From: Burkholderia sp. IMCC1007
GTDB lineage: Bacteria > Pseudomonadota > Gammaproteobacteria > Burkholderiales > Burkholderiaceae
NCBI RefSeq assembly: GCF_027257875.1
Contig: NZ_JAPVQY010000015.1
Span: 1 to 64,000 of the forward strand
Direction: 5' to 3'
Length of the DNA stretch: 64,000 nt
A model generated the notes under the pieces. The model ran no database searches. It was not told the DNA's origin and saw only the letters and a program-made list of their open reading frames with translations. A program made the position numbers and the translations under genes. Positions 54,241 to 64,000 of the stretch are shown in pieces; within the stretch, counting starts at the first letter, position 1, and the number at the start of each line of letters is the position of its first letter.

Positions 54241-55782
54241 ATGACTTCGAGCATCAACACCAGCCCGCTCAACGCGATCGCCGACCAGGCGCTCGGTCTC
54301 GACGACGCCGCCGCACCGGCCGCGGTCGAACCGACGTCGGACGAGCCGACTTTCGCGTCGCTCGGGCTGTCGCCGGAGATCGTCTCCGCGCTGCAGGCCG
54401 CCGGCTACGCCAAGCCGACGCCCGTCCAGCAGCGCGCGATTCCGGCCGGCATCGCCGGCCGGGATCTGCTGGTATCGAGCCCGACCGGTTCGGGCAAGAC
54501 CGCCGCATTCATGCTGCCCGCGATCGAACGCTTCGCGCAACTCCAGAAGACGCTGGCGCAGCAACCGCGCGCGCCGCGTGAACCGAGCCAGGGCGACCGC
54601 CGCGTGCGCCGCCCGCAGCCGGTCGCCCGCCCGGGCCTGCTCGTGCTGACGCCGACCCGTGAACTCGCGATGCAGGTCACCACGGCCGCGTCGACCTACG
54701 GCAAGCACCTGAAGCGCCTGCGCACGGTCAGCATCCTCGGCGGCGTGGCCTACGGCCAGCAGCTGATGCTGCTCGCGAAGAACCCGGAAATCCTGGTTGC
54801 GACGCCGGGCCGTCTGCTCGACCACCTCGAGCGTGGCCGCATCGACCTGTCCGAGCTGAAGATGCTCGTACTGGACGAAGCCGACCGCATGCTCGACATG
54901 GGCTTCATCGACGACATCGAAACGATCGTCGCCGCCACGCCCGAGTCGCGCCAGACGATGCTGTTCTCGGCCACGCTCGACGGCAAGATCGGTTCGCTGA
55001 CGAGCCGCCTGCTGAAGGATCCGGAGCGCATCGAAATCCAGCAGCGCCTCGAATCGCGCGCGAACATCGCGCAGACCGTGCATTACGTCGACGACCGCGA
55101 CCACAAGGATCGCCTGCTCGATCACCTGCTGCGCGACGACGCGCTCGACCAGGCGATCATCTTCACGGCGACCAAGATCGACGCCGACCAGCTCGCCGGC
55201 CGCCTCGCCGACGCAGGCTTCGAATCGGCTGCACTGCACGGCGACCTGCCGCAGGGCGCGCGTAACCGCACGATCCGCGCGCTGCGCGAGCGTCGCGTGC
55301 GCGTGCTGGTTGCGACCGACGTCGCGGCACGCGGCATCGACATCCCGGGCATCACGCACGTGTTCAACTACGACCTGCCGAAGTTCGCGGAAGACTACGT
55401 GCACCGGATCGGCCGTACGGGCCGTGCCGGCCGTTCGGGCACCGCGGTGAGCCTCGTGCACCACGCCGAACAAGGCGCGCTCAAGCGCATCGAGCGCTTC
55501 GTGCGCTCGCCGCTGCCGGTCAACGTGATCGAAGGCTTCGAACCGCGCAAGGCGCCCCCGCGCAACGATCGTGGCAACGGCGGCCGCGGCCGTCCGGGCG
55601 GCGGTAACGGCGGTCGTCGTTTCGGCGGCAAGCCGGGCGGCGGTCATGGCGGCAACGGCCGCAGCTACGGCGGCGGCAATGGCGGCGGCTGGAGCGGCAA
55701 GCCGAGCGGCAGCCGTGACGGTGGCCCGCGTCGCGACGGCCAGCGCAGCAGCGGGCCGCGTCGCAGCAACTCCGCGTCGTAA
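54241..55782 (+). CDS. rhlE: DEAD-box RNA helicase, RhlE type
   Basis: ATP-dependent RNA helicase of 513 residues. Motifs in order: Q motif (FASLGLSPEIVSALQAAGY...PTPVQQRAIP), Walker A SPTGSGKTAAFMLP, LTPTRELAMQV, VATPGRLLDHL, DEAD in LVLDEADRMLDMGF, SAT in LFSATLDG, then HGDLPQGARNRTIRAL, VATDVAARGIDIP and HRIGRTGRAGRSG. The tail (about 430-513) is rich in Arg and Gly (RGNGGRGRPGGGNGGRR), an RNA-binding RGG-like extension. It probably serves ribosome assembly or RNA decay. A long leader precedes it and a strong terminator follows. Confidence 0.93.
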   Translation: MTSSINTSPLNAIADQALGLDDAAAPAAVEPTSDEPTFASLGLSPEIVSALQAAGYAKPTPVQQRAIPAGIAGRDLLVSSPTGSGKTAAFMLPAIERFAQLQKTLAQQPRAPREPSQGDRRVRRPQPVARPGLLVLTPTRELAMQVTTAASTYGKHLKRLRTVSILGGVAYGQQLMLLAKNPEILVATPGRLLDHLERGRIDLSELKMLVLDEADRMLDMGFIDDIETIVAATPESRQTMLFSATLDGKIGSLTSRLLKDPERIEIQQRLESRANIAQTVHYVDDRDHKDRLLDHLLRDDALDQAIIFTATKIDADQLAGRLADAGFESAALHGDLPQGARNRTIRALRERRVRVLVATDVAARGIDIPGITHVFNYDLPKFAEDYVHRIGRTGRAGRSGTAVSLVHHAEQGALKRIERFVRSPLPVNVIEGFEPRKAPPRNDRGNGGRGRPGGGNGGRRFGGKPGGGHGGNGRSYGGGNGGGWSGKPSGSRDGGPRRDGQRSSGPRRSNSAS

Positions 55783-55824
55783 GCACGCACGGGCGGCCTC
55801 TCGGCCGCCTCGCCTATCCGGCAG

Positions 55825-55851
55825 ACCGGCGCATCCGCGCCGGTTTTTTTT
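55825..55851 (+). terminator. Terminator of the helicase gene
   Basis: ACCGGCGC, loop atcc, GCGCCGGT followed by an eight-T run counting the last stem base. A textbook intrinsic terminator. Confidence 0.92.
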
Positions 55852-56162
55852 CGTCCCGCCCCGCATTTCACGATGCGGAAAATTTTTTTGCGTCGTAAAA
55901 AGGCATGCTGCGCGGCACAACCCCGCGATTGCGGGATGGAAAAATACGTTCCTCATTGCGAAACGCGCATCGCAATCAATTGATTAATAACAACTAAATT
56001 TTTCCTCCTATCCCGAAAAAGTCCCTGTCTCGCGCCGGCCGATTTGCCTAGACTCTTATACAAGACTTCACGAACGGGAACGCCACACCGGCCCGCTTCG
56101 CGAACCGCATCGCCACCGTCCGTTTTGACCCATTAGGCAACACGCACATCAAGGAGCTCATC
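55852..56162 (+). promoter_or_regulatory. aceA: aceA upstream region, no gene
   Basis: This 311-base stretch has no plausible gene. It is unusually AT-rich for the window between about 55870 and 56030. It contains TTATACA (56056-56062) as a possible -10 about 100 bases before aceA, with no matching -35, so an activator-dependent promoter is plausible. The aceA SD is AAGGAG (56150-56155). Confidence 0.4.
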
Positions 56163-57470
<1,308 letters not shown>

Positions 57471-57611
57471 CGCGTGCAAGCGACGCACCGGTGCCCGTCG
57501 GTCATGCGACGGCGCGGCATCGGGCGATACCGAATAAGAATCAGGGAGGAGACGGCAGGCGCGCGGTGATTCGCGCGACCGGCCGCGCGGCTTCGTGCCG
57601 CCAGTCGCAAC

Positions 57612-57642
57612 GCGCGCCGGCTTCGCCCGGCGCGCCCTTTTT
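57612..57642 (+). terminator. Terminator of aceA
   Basis: GCGCGCCGG, loop cttcgc, CCGGCGCGC, then CCTTTTTC, about 140 bases past the aceA stop and before the convergent universal stress gene. Confidence 0.75.
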
Positions 57643-57682
57643 CTGCGGCGCTGCGGCCCGCGCGGCGCAGACGGCGCCAGTC

Positions 57683-58117
57683 CTACCGATAGACGATCAC
57701 CGGAATTTTCGTATGGGTCAGCACGCGCTGCGTTTCGCTGCCGATCAACAGGCTGCCGAGCCCGCGGCGTCCGTGGGACGCCATGAAGATCACGTCGCAG
57801 CCGCCGCGTTCGGCCGCCTCGATGATGCCGAGATAAGGCGACGGATGCACGCTCGTCCAGCTGTCGCAGACGACGCCGGCCTGCTGCGCGGCCGCCTGCA
57901 CGTCGTCGAGATGTGCGCGCGCCTCGCGCTCGCTGCGCGCCCGGAAATCGGCGGGCGGCTCGATGATCACTTCGGAAAACGGCGAGTACGGATATTGCGG
58001 CAGGCACGCATAGGCCGTGATCTGCGCGCCGACCGCGCGCGCCAGATCGATCGCGCCGTCGATCGCCTTTTGCGACAGTTCGGAACCGTCGGTTGGAACG
58101 AGGATGTGCCGGAACAT
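57683..58117 (-). CDS. Universal stress protein (UspA family)
   Basis: The 144-residue protein has one Usp domain: FRHILVPTDGSELSQKAIDGA at the N-terminus and the ATP-binding pattern ASHGRRGLGSLLIGSETQRV (GxxGxxxxGSxxxxV) at about residues 113-132, so it is an ATP-binding Usp. I chose the ATG at 58117 because GGAGG lies just upstream, over an in-frame ATG eight codons earlier. Family members help survival under starvation, oxidative stress or hypoxia; a specific role here is unknown. Confidence 0.93.
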   Translation of the reverse strand: MFRHILVPTDGSELSQKAIDGAIDLARAVGAQITAYACLPQYPYSPFSEVIIEPPADFRARSEREARAHLDDVQAAAQQAGVVCDSWTSVHPSPYLGIIEAAERGGCDVIFMASHGRRGLGSLLIGSETQRVLTHTKIPVIVYR

Positions 58118-58309
58118 CGCGCCCTCCTGCGTCAGTCGCACCGCGTGCGCCGCGAACCCGTGCGATCCGGCCGCGACGCGTCGCGCATGCCAGCTTCGAT
58201 TGTAGTGCGCGAAACGGCGCGACCGGCGACGGCAGCGGGTTCGCCCTCATATCGGAAACACGCGGGCCGGCACGGCTCGCCGGCGGCTCCGGCTCGCGCG
58301 GCAGACGCC

Positions 58310-59215
58310 CTACTCGCCCCAATATCCGGGCCTTTCGTACGTATGTTTCAGGTAATCGAGAAAGAGACGCACACGCAGCGGCAGGTGGCGGCGCTGCGGA
58401 AACACCGCATGAATGCCGATCGGCGGCGCCGCGAACGCGTCCAGCACGCTGACGAGGTGGCCGGCCGCGATGTCGTCGCCGACCTCCCACCACGATCGCC
58501 ATGCGAGGCCGTGACCGGCGAGACACCACTCGTGCAGCACCGCGCCGTCCGAGCACTCCATCGTGCCGTTCACGCGAATCGACACGACCTTGTCGCCGTC
58601 CTGGAACGCCCAGCCGCGCTGCTGGTTCGCGTTCGCGGCAAGCGCGAGACAGTTGTGGCGCGCCAGTTCCGCGAGCGTGAGCGGCGTGCCGCGCCGCGCG
58701 AGATACGCGGGCGACGCGACGCACACGCGGCGGTTCTCGCCGAGCTTCAGCGACACGAGGGACGAATCGGGCAGCTCGCCGAGCCGCACCGCGCAGTCGA
58801 ATCCCTCGTTGACGAGGTCGACCATCCGGTCGGACAGATCCAGCGTGACCGACACGTCCGGATGCGCGCCGCTGAATTCGGGTACGAGCGGCGCGACGTG
58901 ACGCCGGCCGAACCCGGCCGGCGCCGAAATGCGCAGGTGGCCGCTGGCCTTCACGCCGCCGGCGGACACGCTCGCCTCCGCGTTCTGCATGTCGTTGATG
59001 ATGCGCTGGCAATCCTCGAGGAATGCCGAGCCCTCGAAGGTCAGCGTGAGCTTGCGCGTGGTGCGCACCAGCAGCTTGACGCCGAGCCGCTCCTCGAGCG
59101 CGTCGAGGCGGCGGCCGATGATCGCCGGCGCGACGCCTTCCGCGTGTGCGGCCGCCGACAGGCTGCCCTTCGCCGCGACCGCGGCGAACGTTTCGATCTG
59201 CTTGAACCGGTCCAT
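58310..59215 (-). CDS. LysR-family transcriptional regulator
   Basis: The 301-residue product has an N-terminal winged helix-turn-helix (MDRFKQIETFAAVAAKGSLS ... RRLDALEERLGVKLLVRTTR) and a C-terminal periplasmic-binding-like sensor (LRISAPAGFGRRHVAPLVPE onward) of the CrgA/DsdC-like subgroup. It is divergent from the haloacid dehalogenase gene with a 157-base shared promoter region. Such an arrangement commonly means control of the divergent gene, here possibly the dehalogenase-aceB unit. The ligand is unknown. Confidence 0.92.
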   Translation of the reverse strand: MDRFKQIETFAAVAAKGSLSAAAHAEGVAPAIIGRRLDALEERLGVKLLVRTTRKLTLTFEGSAFLEDCQRIINDMQNAEASVSAGGVKASGHLRISAPAGFGRRHVAPLVPEFSGAHPDVSVTLDLSDRMVDLVNEGFDCAVRLGELPDSSLVSLKLGENRRVCVASPAYLARRGTPLTLAELARHNCLALAANANQQRGWAFQDGDKVVSIRVNGTMECSDGAVLHEWCLAGHGLAWRSWWEVGDDIAAGHLVSVLDAFAAPPIGIHAVFPQRRHLPLRVRLFLDYLKHTYERPGYWGE

Positions 59216-59266
59216 GACTCTGTCGAGAGGACGGCATCGCCGCCCTTCAAATAGCGTGAGCCGCCC

Positions 59267-59295
59267 AGATTAGGTATATGAAAGTAAAAGATCAA
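59267..59295 (-). promoter_or_regulatory. Candidate sigma70 promoter of the LysR gene
   Basis: On the minus strand TTGATC, 17-base spacer, TAATCT, about 50 bases before the start codon. Confidence 0.4.
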
Positions 59296-59334
59296 GTGAT
59301 GATTAGCGTCTTTTTTAGCACCTTCGATCACGAA

Positions 59335-59340
59335 TAGAAT
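59335..59340 (+). promoter_or_regulatory. Candidate -10 element of the haloacid dehalogenase gene
   Basis: TAGAAT (5 of 6 to consensus) 32 bases before the ATG. The region 17 bases upstream is only T-rich (TTTTTA), so activator help, perhaps from the divergent LysR protein, would be expected. Confidence 0.35.
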
Positions 59341-59372
59341 CGACCCGACCTCTGAAACCGGAGCGCAAGGCT

Positions 59373-60134
59373 ATGTCGGCCACAACGACACTCTCCTCTC
59401 CCGACGCAATCATCTTCGACGCATTCGGCACGTTGTTCGACGTGCGTGCGGTGCTGGCCGCTGCGGAGCAGATGTTTCCTGGACACGGGGAACGGTTGTC
59501 GCAGCTGTGGCGACGCAAGCAAATCGAATACTCGCAGTTGCGCACGCTGGCCGATCCGGCCGGCGCGCACTATCGCCCGTTCCGCGACATCACCCTCGAC
59601 GCGCTCCGGTTCGCCGCGCGGCGGCTCGGGCTCGCGCTGAATAGCGCGGCCGAAAAGCGGCTGATGGACGAATACGCGTGCCTGTCGACCTATCCCGACA
59701 CGGTGCCCGCGCTGCGCAAGCTGCGCGCGCTCGAACCGCGCCCGCCGCTCGCGATCCTGTCGAACGGCACCCCGCAGATGCTCGACATCGCGATCAAGAG
59801 CGCCGGCATGACCGGCCTGTTCGATCGCGTGCTGTCGGCCGATGCAGTCCGCGCGTACAAGCCGAGCCCCGTCGCGTACGCACTCGGCACAGCCGCGTTC
59901 GGGGCGAACCCGCGCGACATCGTGTTCGTGTCGTCGAACGCGTGGGACGTCGCGGGGGCCGCGTGGTTCGGCTACACGACGTTCTGGCTCAACCGCACGG
60001 GCGCGCCCGCCGAGGAACTCGGCGCGCCGCCCGACGGCACCGGCACCGGCATGGCCGACCTGCTCGCATTCCTCGCCGCCCCGGCTCCGTCCGGCAAACC
60101 CGCAAACCGCGCGCGCCCCGGCCCGGGCGCATGA
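59373..60134 (+). CDS. (S)-2-haloacid dehalogenase, type II (HAD superfamily)
   Basis: Hydrolyses 2-haloalkanoic acids to 2-hydroxy acids. The 253-residue product has all residues known to matter in L-2-haloacid dehalogenases: nucleophile Asp16 in IIFDAFGTLFDV, Arg in LWRRKQIEYSQLR, Ser-Asn in ILSNGTPQML, Lys and Tyr in YKPSPVAYALG (spacing six), and the Ser-Asn-Asp cluster in VSSNAWDVAG. The C-terminal ~30 residues are Pro/Ala-rich and atypical. It lies 67 bases upstream of aceB on the same strand. Dehalogenation of haloacetate gives glycolate, a precursor of the malate synthase substrate glyoxylate, so co-expression would make sense (inference). Confidence 0.92.
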   Translation: MSATTTLSSPDAIIFDAFGTLFDVRAVLAAAEQMFPGHGERLSQLWRRKQIEYSQLRTLADPAGAHYRPFRDITLDALRFAARRLGLALNSAAEKRLMDEYACLSTYPDTVPALRKLRALEPRPPLAILSNGTPQMLDIAIKSAGMTGLFDRVLSADAVRAYKPSPVAYALGTAAFGANPRDIVFVSSNAWDVAGAAWFGYTTFWLNRTGAPAEELGAPPDGTGTGMADLLAFLAAPAPSGKPANRARPGPGA

Positions 60135-60201
60135 CGTTCGCAGCGCTGCCGCCTTCCCCCTTCACCGAAACCGCAACTGACCGACCAAGGAGATGAGACT
60201 C

Positions 60202-61794
60202 ATGAGCACCCCGATCACGCTGCCGCAAGGCATGGCGATCACCGGCGACATCAAGCCGGGTTACGAAGCGATCCTGACGCCCGAAGCGCTCGCACTCGTC
60301 GCAGCGCTGCACCGCGCGTTCGAGCCGCGCCGCCAGGCGCTGCTGCAGGCCCGCGTCGAGCGCACCCAGCGCCTCGATGCCGGCGAGCGCCCCGATTTCC
60401 TCGCCGACACGAAGGCGATCCGCGAAGGCGACTGGAAGGTCGCGCCGCTGCCGGCCGACCTGCAATGCCGGCGTGTCGAGATCACGGGCCCGGTCGAGCG
60501 CAAGATGATCATCAACGCGCTGAACTCCGGCGCTGATTCGTACATGACGGACTTCGAGGATTCGAACGCACCGAACTGGACGAACCAGATCGACGGCCAG
60601 ATCAACCTGAAGGACGCGGTGCGCCGTACGATCTCGCTCGAGCAGAACGGCAAGTCGTACCGGCTGAACGACAAGGTCGCGACGCTGATCGTGCGTCCGC
60701 GCGGCTGGCACCTCGACGAGAAACACGTGACGGTCGACGGCCAGCGCGTGTCGGGCGGCATCTTCGATTTCGCGCTGTTCCTGTTCCACAACGCGAAGGA
60801 GCTGATCGCGCGCGGCTCGGGCCCGTACTTCTACCTGCCGAAGATGGAAAGCCATCTCGAGGCGCGCCTGTGGAACGACATCTTCGTCGCCGCGCAGGAA
60901 GCGGTCGGCGTGCCGCGCGGCACGATCCGCGCGACGGTGCTGATCGAGACGATCCTCGCCGCGTTCGAGATGGACGAGATCCTGTACGAACTGCGCGAAC
61001 ACAGCTCGGGCCTGAACGCCGGCCGTTGGGACTACATCTTCTCGGCGATCAAGAAGTTCAAGAACGACCGCGACTTCTGCCTGGCCGAGCGTTCGAAGAT
61101 CACGATGACGGTGCCGTTCATGCGTGCGTACGCGCTGCTGCTGCTGAAGACCTGCCACAAGCGCAACGCGCCGGCGATCGGCGGGATGAGCGCGCTGATT
61201 CCGATCAAGAACGATCCGGAAGCGAACGACAAGGCGATGGGCGGCGTGCGCTCGGACAAGCAGCGCGACGCGACCGACGGCTACGACGGCGGCTGGGTCG
61301 CGCACCCGGGCCTCGTGCCGATCGCGATGGAAGAGTTCGTCAAGGTGCTCGGCGACAAGCCGAACCAGATCGCGAAGCAGCGCGACGACGTGCAGGTCGA
61401 AGGCAAGAACCTGCTCGACTTCCAGCCGGAAGCGCCGATCACCGAAGCCGGCCTGCGCAACAACATCAACGTCGGGATCCACTATCTCGGCGCATGGCTC
61501 GACGGCAATGGCTGCGTGCCGATCCACAACCTGATGGAAGACGCGGCGACGGCCGAGATCTCCCGCTCGCAGGTGTGGCAATGGATCCGCTCGCCGAAGG
61601 GCGTGCTCGACGACGGCCGCAAGGTCACGGCGGAACTCGTGCGCGAATACACGAAGGCCGAGCTCGACAACGTGAAGCACTCGGTCGGCGGCAACACGCA
61701 GCCGTACGAGCGTGCCGCGGCGATCTTCGAACAGATGTCGACGTCGGAAGGCTTCACCGAATTCCTGACGCTGCCGCTGTACGAGGAAATCTGA
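60202..61794 (+). CDS. aceB: Malate synthase A
   Basis: Second enzyme of the glyoxylate shunt, condensing glyoxylate with acetyl-CoA to malate. The 530-residue product matches the A isoform in length. Visible are the catalytic/Mg region ([36 protein letters not shown]), [15 protein letters not shown] and a C-terminal domain with the catalytic Asp in [19 protein letters not shown]. The start is [10 protein letters not shown] at 60202, with AAGGAG nine bases upstream. An in-frame ATG at 60193 abuts that SD. Its terminator has been interrupted by the IS4 element. Confidence 0.97.
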   Translation: MSTPITLPQGMAITGDIKPGYEAILTPEALALVAALHRAFEPRRQALLQARVERTQRLDAGERPDFLADTKAIREGDWKVAPLPADLQCRRVEITGPVERKMIINALNSGADSYMTDFEDSNAPNWTNQIDGQINLKDAVRRTISLEQNGKSYRLNDKVATLIVRPRGWHLDEKHVTVDGQRVSGGIFDFALFLFHNAKELIARGSGPYFYLPKMESHLEARLWNDIFVAAQEAVGVPRGTIRATVLIETILAAFEMDEILYELREHSSGLNAGRWDYIFSAIKKFKNDRDFCLAERSKITMTVPFMRAYALLLLKTCHKRNAPAIGGMSALIPIKNDPEANDKAMGGVRSDKQRDATDGYDGGWVAHPGLVPIAMEEFVKVLGDKPNQIAKQRDDVQVEGKNLLDFQPEAPITEAGLRNNINVGIHYLGAWLDGNGCVPIHNLMEDAATAEISRSQVWQWIRSPKGVLDDGRKVTAELVREYTKAELDNVKHSVGGNTQPYERAAAIFEQMSTSEGFTEFLTLPLYEEI

Positions 61795-61867
61795 CGGCCG
61801 GACCGGGCCCGGCCGGGCCTGGTCTGCGTCGTTCTGCCCGCCGGCCGTACGGCACGGCGGCATGAAA

Positions 61868-61884
61868 AAAGCGCCCCGCGGGGC
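61868..61884. terminator. Left half of the aceB terminator, including one copy of the IS target duplication
   Basis: The uninterrupted site, reconstructed by removing the IS and one duplicate copy, is a GCGCCCCGCGGGGCGC palindrome flanked by A-rich and T-rich sequence, that is, an intrinsic terminator. CCCCGCGGGGC at 61874-61884 is the left target duplication. Confidence 0.75.
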
Positions 61885-61885
61885 T

Positions 61886-61920
61886 AATGCCGTTCAGTTA
61901 AGAGCTGAACGGCATTTTTG
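61886..61920 (+). terminator. Read-through-blocking hairpin at the IS left end
   Basis: AATGCCGTTCAG, a seven-base loop, CTGAACGGCATT, then TTTTG: a perfect 12-bp stem that reuses the left inverted repeat as one arm. It would terminate or mask outside transcription entering the transposase gene, as known for IS10 and IS50. Confidence 0.8.
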
Positions 61921-61966
61921 TTTTGGGTGTTGTAAACGGTGACGGGGGCTGTTAACCTGCGTCGCC

Positions 61967-63295
61967 ATGCTTGATGACACCCTGAATTTTCTCGCTGAAG
62001 AACAGGAGACGCCCGACTGGGCTCGCCTGGGCGAGCACTTGCCCTACGAGTGGATTGAGCAGGTGGTGGCTTACACGGGACGGGCGAGCATCCGGCAACG
62101 CCGCTTGCCCGCTGAGCAGGTTGTTTGGCTGGTTATTGCGCTGGCATTGTATCGGCATCAATCGATCAGTGAGGTTGTCGACGATCTCGATCTTGCGTTA
62201 CCGGATATGCAGGCGCCGTTCGTCAGCAAGAGCGCTGTCGCTCAGGCCCGGCAGCGCCTGGGCGCGCAACCACTGAAGGCGCTGTTCGAATTGTCGGCCA
62301 AGGCGTGGGCTGAGCAGGACCGCAAACAATACCTGTTCAAGGGGTTGAGCCTGTTTGCAATGGATGGCACGACGCTGAGGACGGCGGACACCCCCGAGCA
62401 TCGGGCTCATTTCGGCGCCCAGGTTTATGCCGGCAACACCGTCGCCAGTTATCCGCAGGTCCGTGGCGTGACGCTGACTGCCGTGCCCACGCACCTGATC
62501 CGCAGCGCGACGTTCGGTCCATATGGCAGGAACGAGATGCTATATGCCAAGGATCTGCTCGACGCCATCCCCGATGATTCGCTGACAGTATTCGACAAGG
62601 GGTTTCTATCTGCAGAAATCCTGTGTGGCTTGAGCAGCGTGGGTTCGAACCGTCACTTCCTCATCCCGGCCAAGGCCAACACCAAATGGGAAGTCATCGA
62701 GGGAACACCTGATGATGCCGTGGTAAGCATGCGCGTGTCGCCCCAGGCACGCAAGAAATGCCCGGAGCTGCCTGAGGTGTGGCAGGCGCGAGCCGTCACC
62801 ATGATCGACTCAAGTGCCCGAAAGCGCGTACTGCTGACGTCACTGTTCGACCGAAAACGCTACACGAGCGCCAATATCGTGGCCTGCTATGTGCGCCGCT
62901 GGCAAATTGAAACCAGCTATCGAGAACTCAAGCATGCGATGATGGGCATGGCGCCGATCCTGCGTAGCCGCAGCGTTGAGGGGGTGTATCAGGAAATCTG
63001 GGGCACGCTAATTGCCTACAACCTCGTGCGATTGGAGATTGCCAAGGCCGCGCTTGCGGTGAAGTGCGAGCCGACCGAGATTAGCTTCGTGCGCGCCTTC
63101 CACGTCATCCAGTACGAATTGCACTGGGCCGCTGTTACCCGTGCGCAGGGCAAACTCCCAGCCCTACTGCAACGACTGCGACTACGTCTGGTCGCGCTCC
63201 TCAAAGAAGAACGGCCCGCTCGAAAATTCGAGCGGGCCGTGAAGGCTGTACCCAAACGCTATGCCGTCCGTGTCCTTAAAAAGAACCTTAACTGA
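61967..63295 (+). CDS. IS4-family transposase
   Basis: DDE transposase of 442 residues. First Asp in LFAMDGTTLRTADTPEHR, second Asp in LTVFDKGFLSAEI, and the Glu in the IS4 signature YVRRWQIETSYRELKHAM (Y-2-R-3-E-6-K). A DUF4372-like/InsG-type N-terminal region (PYEWIEQVVAYTGRASIRQRR) precedes it. It starts at ATG 61967 without an obvious SD, consistent with low translation. The stop lies within the right inverted repeat. No frameshift, so the element looks active. Confidence 0.95.
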   Translation: MLDDTLNFLAEEQETPDWARLGEHLPYEWIEQVVAYTGRASIRQRRLPAEQVVWLVIALALYRHQSISEVVDDLDLALPDMQAPFVSKSAVAQARQRLGAQPLKALFELSAKAWAEQDRKQYLFKGLSLFAMDGTTLRTADTPEHRAHFGAQVYAGNTVASYPQVRGVTLTAVPTHLIRSATFGPYGRNEMLYAKDLLDAIPDDSLTVFDKGFLSAEILCGLSSVGSNRHFLIPAKANTKWEVIEGTPDDAVVSMRVSPQARKKCPELPEVWQARAVTMIDSSARKRVLLTSLFDRKRYTSANIVACYVRRWQIETSYRELKHAMMGMAPILRSRSVEGVYQEIWGTLIAYNLVRLEIAKAALAVKCEPTEISFVRAFHVIQYELHWAAVTRAQGKLPALLQRLRLRLVALLKEERPARKFERAVKAVPKRYAVRVLKKNLN

Positions 63296-63304
63296 ACGGC
63301 ATTA

Positions 63305-63336
63305 CCCCGCGGGGCGCTTGTTCTTTTTGCGGCGCG
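63305..63336. terminator. Right half of the interrupted aceB terminator, with the second target duplication
   Basis: CCCCGCGGGGC at 63305-63315 is the right target duplication. It continues GCTTGTTCTTTTT, the T-rich tail of the original terminator. A CCCCGCGGGG palindrome survives here and may still end transcription of the convergent downstream gene. Confidence 0.6.
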
Positions 63337-63356
63337 GTTGCCGGCCGCACGGACGC

Positions 63357-63770
63357 TCAGGCGGCTGCCCGCTCGCGCCGATGCTGGACCCAGTCGCCCG
63401 ACGCGATGCGCGGACGGTCGGCCACCGCATGTGCGGCAACCGGATAGTAGACGCATGCGTACTGGCGGCCGCCGAGTTCGACACTCACCGGTTCCTGACG
63501 GAACAGCGTGTCGACGCCCGGATAGACGCGCTCGATCTCGTCGAGCACGGGCATCAGCGGCTCGTCGATCTCGTAGACGTCGCCCCATACGAGCGACTGA
63601 TCGGCCGAGCCGGCGATCATCCCCGGATACGTGCCGAAATCGTACAGTTCGCCCGGCAGCGCGACCGCACCGAGCAGCGTCGGCGCGGCGATCCCGTGCC
63701 GCGCGGCCACATGGCCGATGTCGTTGGCTTCTCCCGCTCTCAACGTGCCGTAGACGAATACGTAGCGCAT
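63357..63770 (-). CDS. Gamma-glutamylcyclotransferase-like (AIG2/GGCT fold) protein
   Basis: The 137-residue protein starts MRYVFVYGTLRAGEAND with the family hallmark YGTLR loop. LYDFGTYPGMI and VWGDVYEIDEPLMPVLDEIE (the conserved catalytic Glu is in the DEPLMPVLDEIE region) complete the GGCT fold. Members cleave gamma-glutamyl amines or peptides to 5-oxoproline; some act on glutathione breakdown. The substrate here is unknown. It is convergent with aceB, with the IS4 element now between them. Confidence 0.9.
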   Translation of the reverse strand: MRYVFVYGTLRAGEANDIGHVAARHGIAAPTLLGAVALPGELYDFGTYPGMIAGSADQSLVWGDVYEIDEPLMPVLDEIERVYPGVDTLFRQEPVSVELGGRQYACVYYPVAAHAVADRPRIASGDWVQHRRERAAA

Positions 63771-64000
63771 CTGGTTCTCCTCTTCGATTCAGGTGTTGCC
63801 GGACTGGACGCTGTTTGCGCGTCGCTTGCCCGAAAAACGCGCAAAACACGCAAAACGCGTCCACATCGATAGACCGCGGCGGCGGCCCGAAGGTTCTGTT
63901 CGGCAGGCGGCGCTGCCCGGCAGCGGCTCGTGCCGCACGCCGGAATGTGCACGGCTCCATACAAAGTTCATTTGAACGGTGCACTATCGGCCGAAAAACC
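63771..64000. other. Window end, no gene seen
   Basis: These 230 bases upstream of the GGCT-like gene contain only short overlapping frames with no conserved motif or convincing ribosome site. They probably hold its promoter and the start of an intergenic region. Confidence 0.4.

Larger units (their letters stand above)
61885..63304 (+). mobile_element. Complete IS4-family insertion sequence, 1420 bp
   Basis: Perfect 18-bp terminal inverted repeats: TAATGCCGTTCAGTTAAG at 61885-61902 and its complement at 63287-63304. The flanks carry an 11-bp direct duplication CCCCGCGGGGC (61874-61884 and 63305-63315). One intact transposase gene fills the element. TSD length and the YREK transposase fit the IS4 family. 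GC content is clearly lower than that of the surrounding genes. Intact ends and duplication suggest a recent insertion. Confidence 0.96.

Overview
The window is a high-GC, densely coded chromosomal segment. Gene content and order point to a Burkholderia species, most likely of the B. cepacia complex, main chromosome. Supporting signs are the rpsB-tsf-pyrH-frr-uppS-cdsA-dxr-rseP-bamA-skp-lpxD-fabZ-lpxA-lpxB-rnhB run, a 691-residue LigA beside a ZipA-type protein and SMC, the divergent ppsA/ppsR pair, and an aceA/aceB glyoxylate-shunt locus. The species assignment rests on my memory of the genus, not on a search.

Layout: (1) 1-120 is the 5' end of a group II intron on the minus strand, which leaves the window and abuts the U-run of the ppsA terminator. 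(2) 230-3820 holds ppsA and, divergently, its regulator ppsR. (3) 3932-19968 is a minus-strand block running (in transcription order) from translation factors through isoprenoid, phospholipid and outer-membrane genes to lipid A genes, RNase HII and a SpoU methylase. (4) 20359-25697 holds map, glnD and a pseudouridine synthase with a long repetitive N-terminal extension. (5) 25814-33496 is smc-zipA-ligA-def on the minus strand, preceded by a DMT exporter gene. (6) 34637-35739 is a TnpB-only (IS1341-type) element. (7) 35898-40534 is the succinylase lysine/DAP set dapC-dapD-(ArsC-like)-dapE followed by prmB. (8) 40648-49340 holds cardiolipin synthase, a glutathione peroxidase, an ABC-F ATPase, a small orphan gene, radA, alr and lplT. 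(9) 49399-53456 holds thiD and the overlapping tsaB-rimI-udg-DUF1853 operon. (10) 53614-55782 holds an acyl-CoA-binding protein and an RhlE-type helicase with a long leader. (11) 56163-61794 is the glyoxylate-shunt locus: aceA, a universal stress protein, a LysR regulator, a 2-haloacid dehalogenase and aceB. (12) 61885-63304 is a complete IS4-family element with 18-bp inverted repeats and an 11-bp target duplication, sitting inside the aceB terminator. (13) 63357-63770 is a gamma-glutamylcyclotransferase-like gene.

Most of the window is conserved housekeeping DNA. The accessory signals are three mobile elements (group II intron, TnpB element, IS4 element). Two of the three sit in rho-independent terminators. 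Other points of interest are the missing canonical RuvC-II glutamate in TnpB, the repeat-expanded pseudouridine synthase, an inverted 16-bp motif pair between ppsA and ppsR, two 11-C tracts between tsf and pyrH, and an uncharacterised DUF1853 gene with nuclease-like residues coupled to a uracil-DNA glycosylase. I see no CRISPR array, tRNA, rRNA or prophage.
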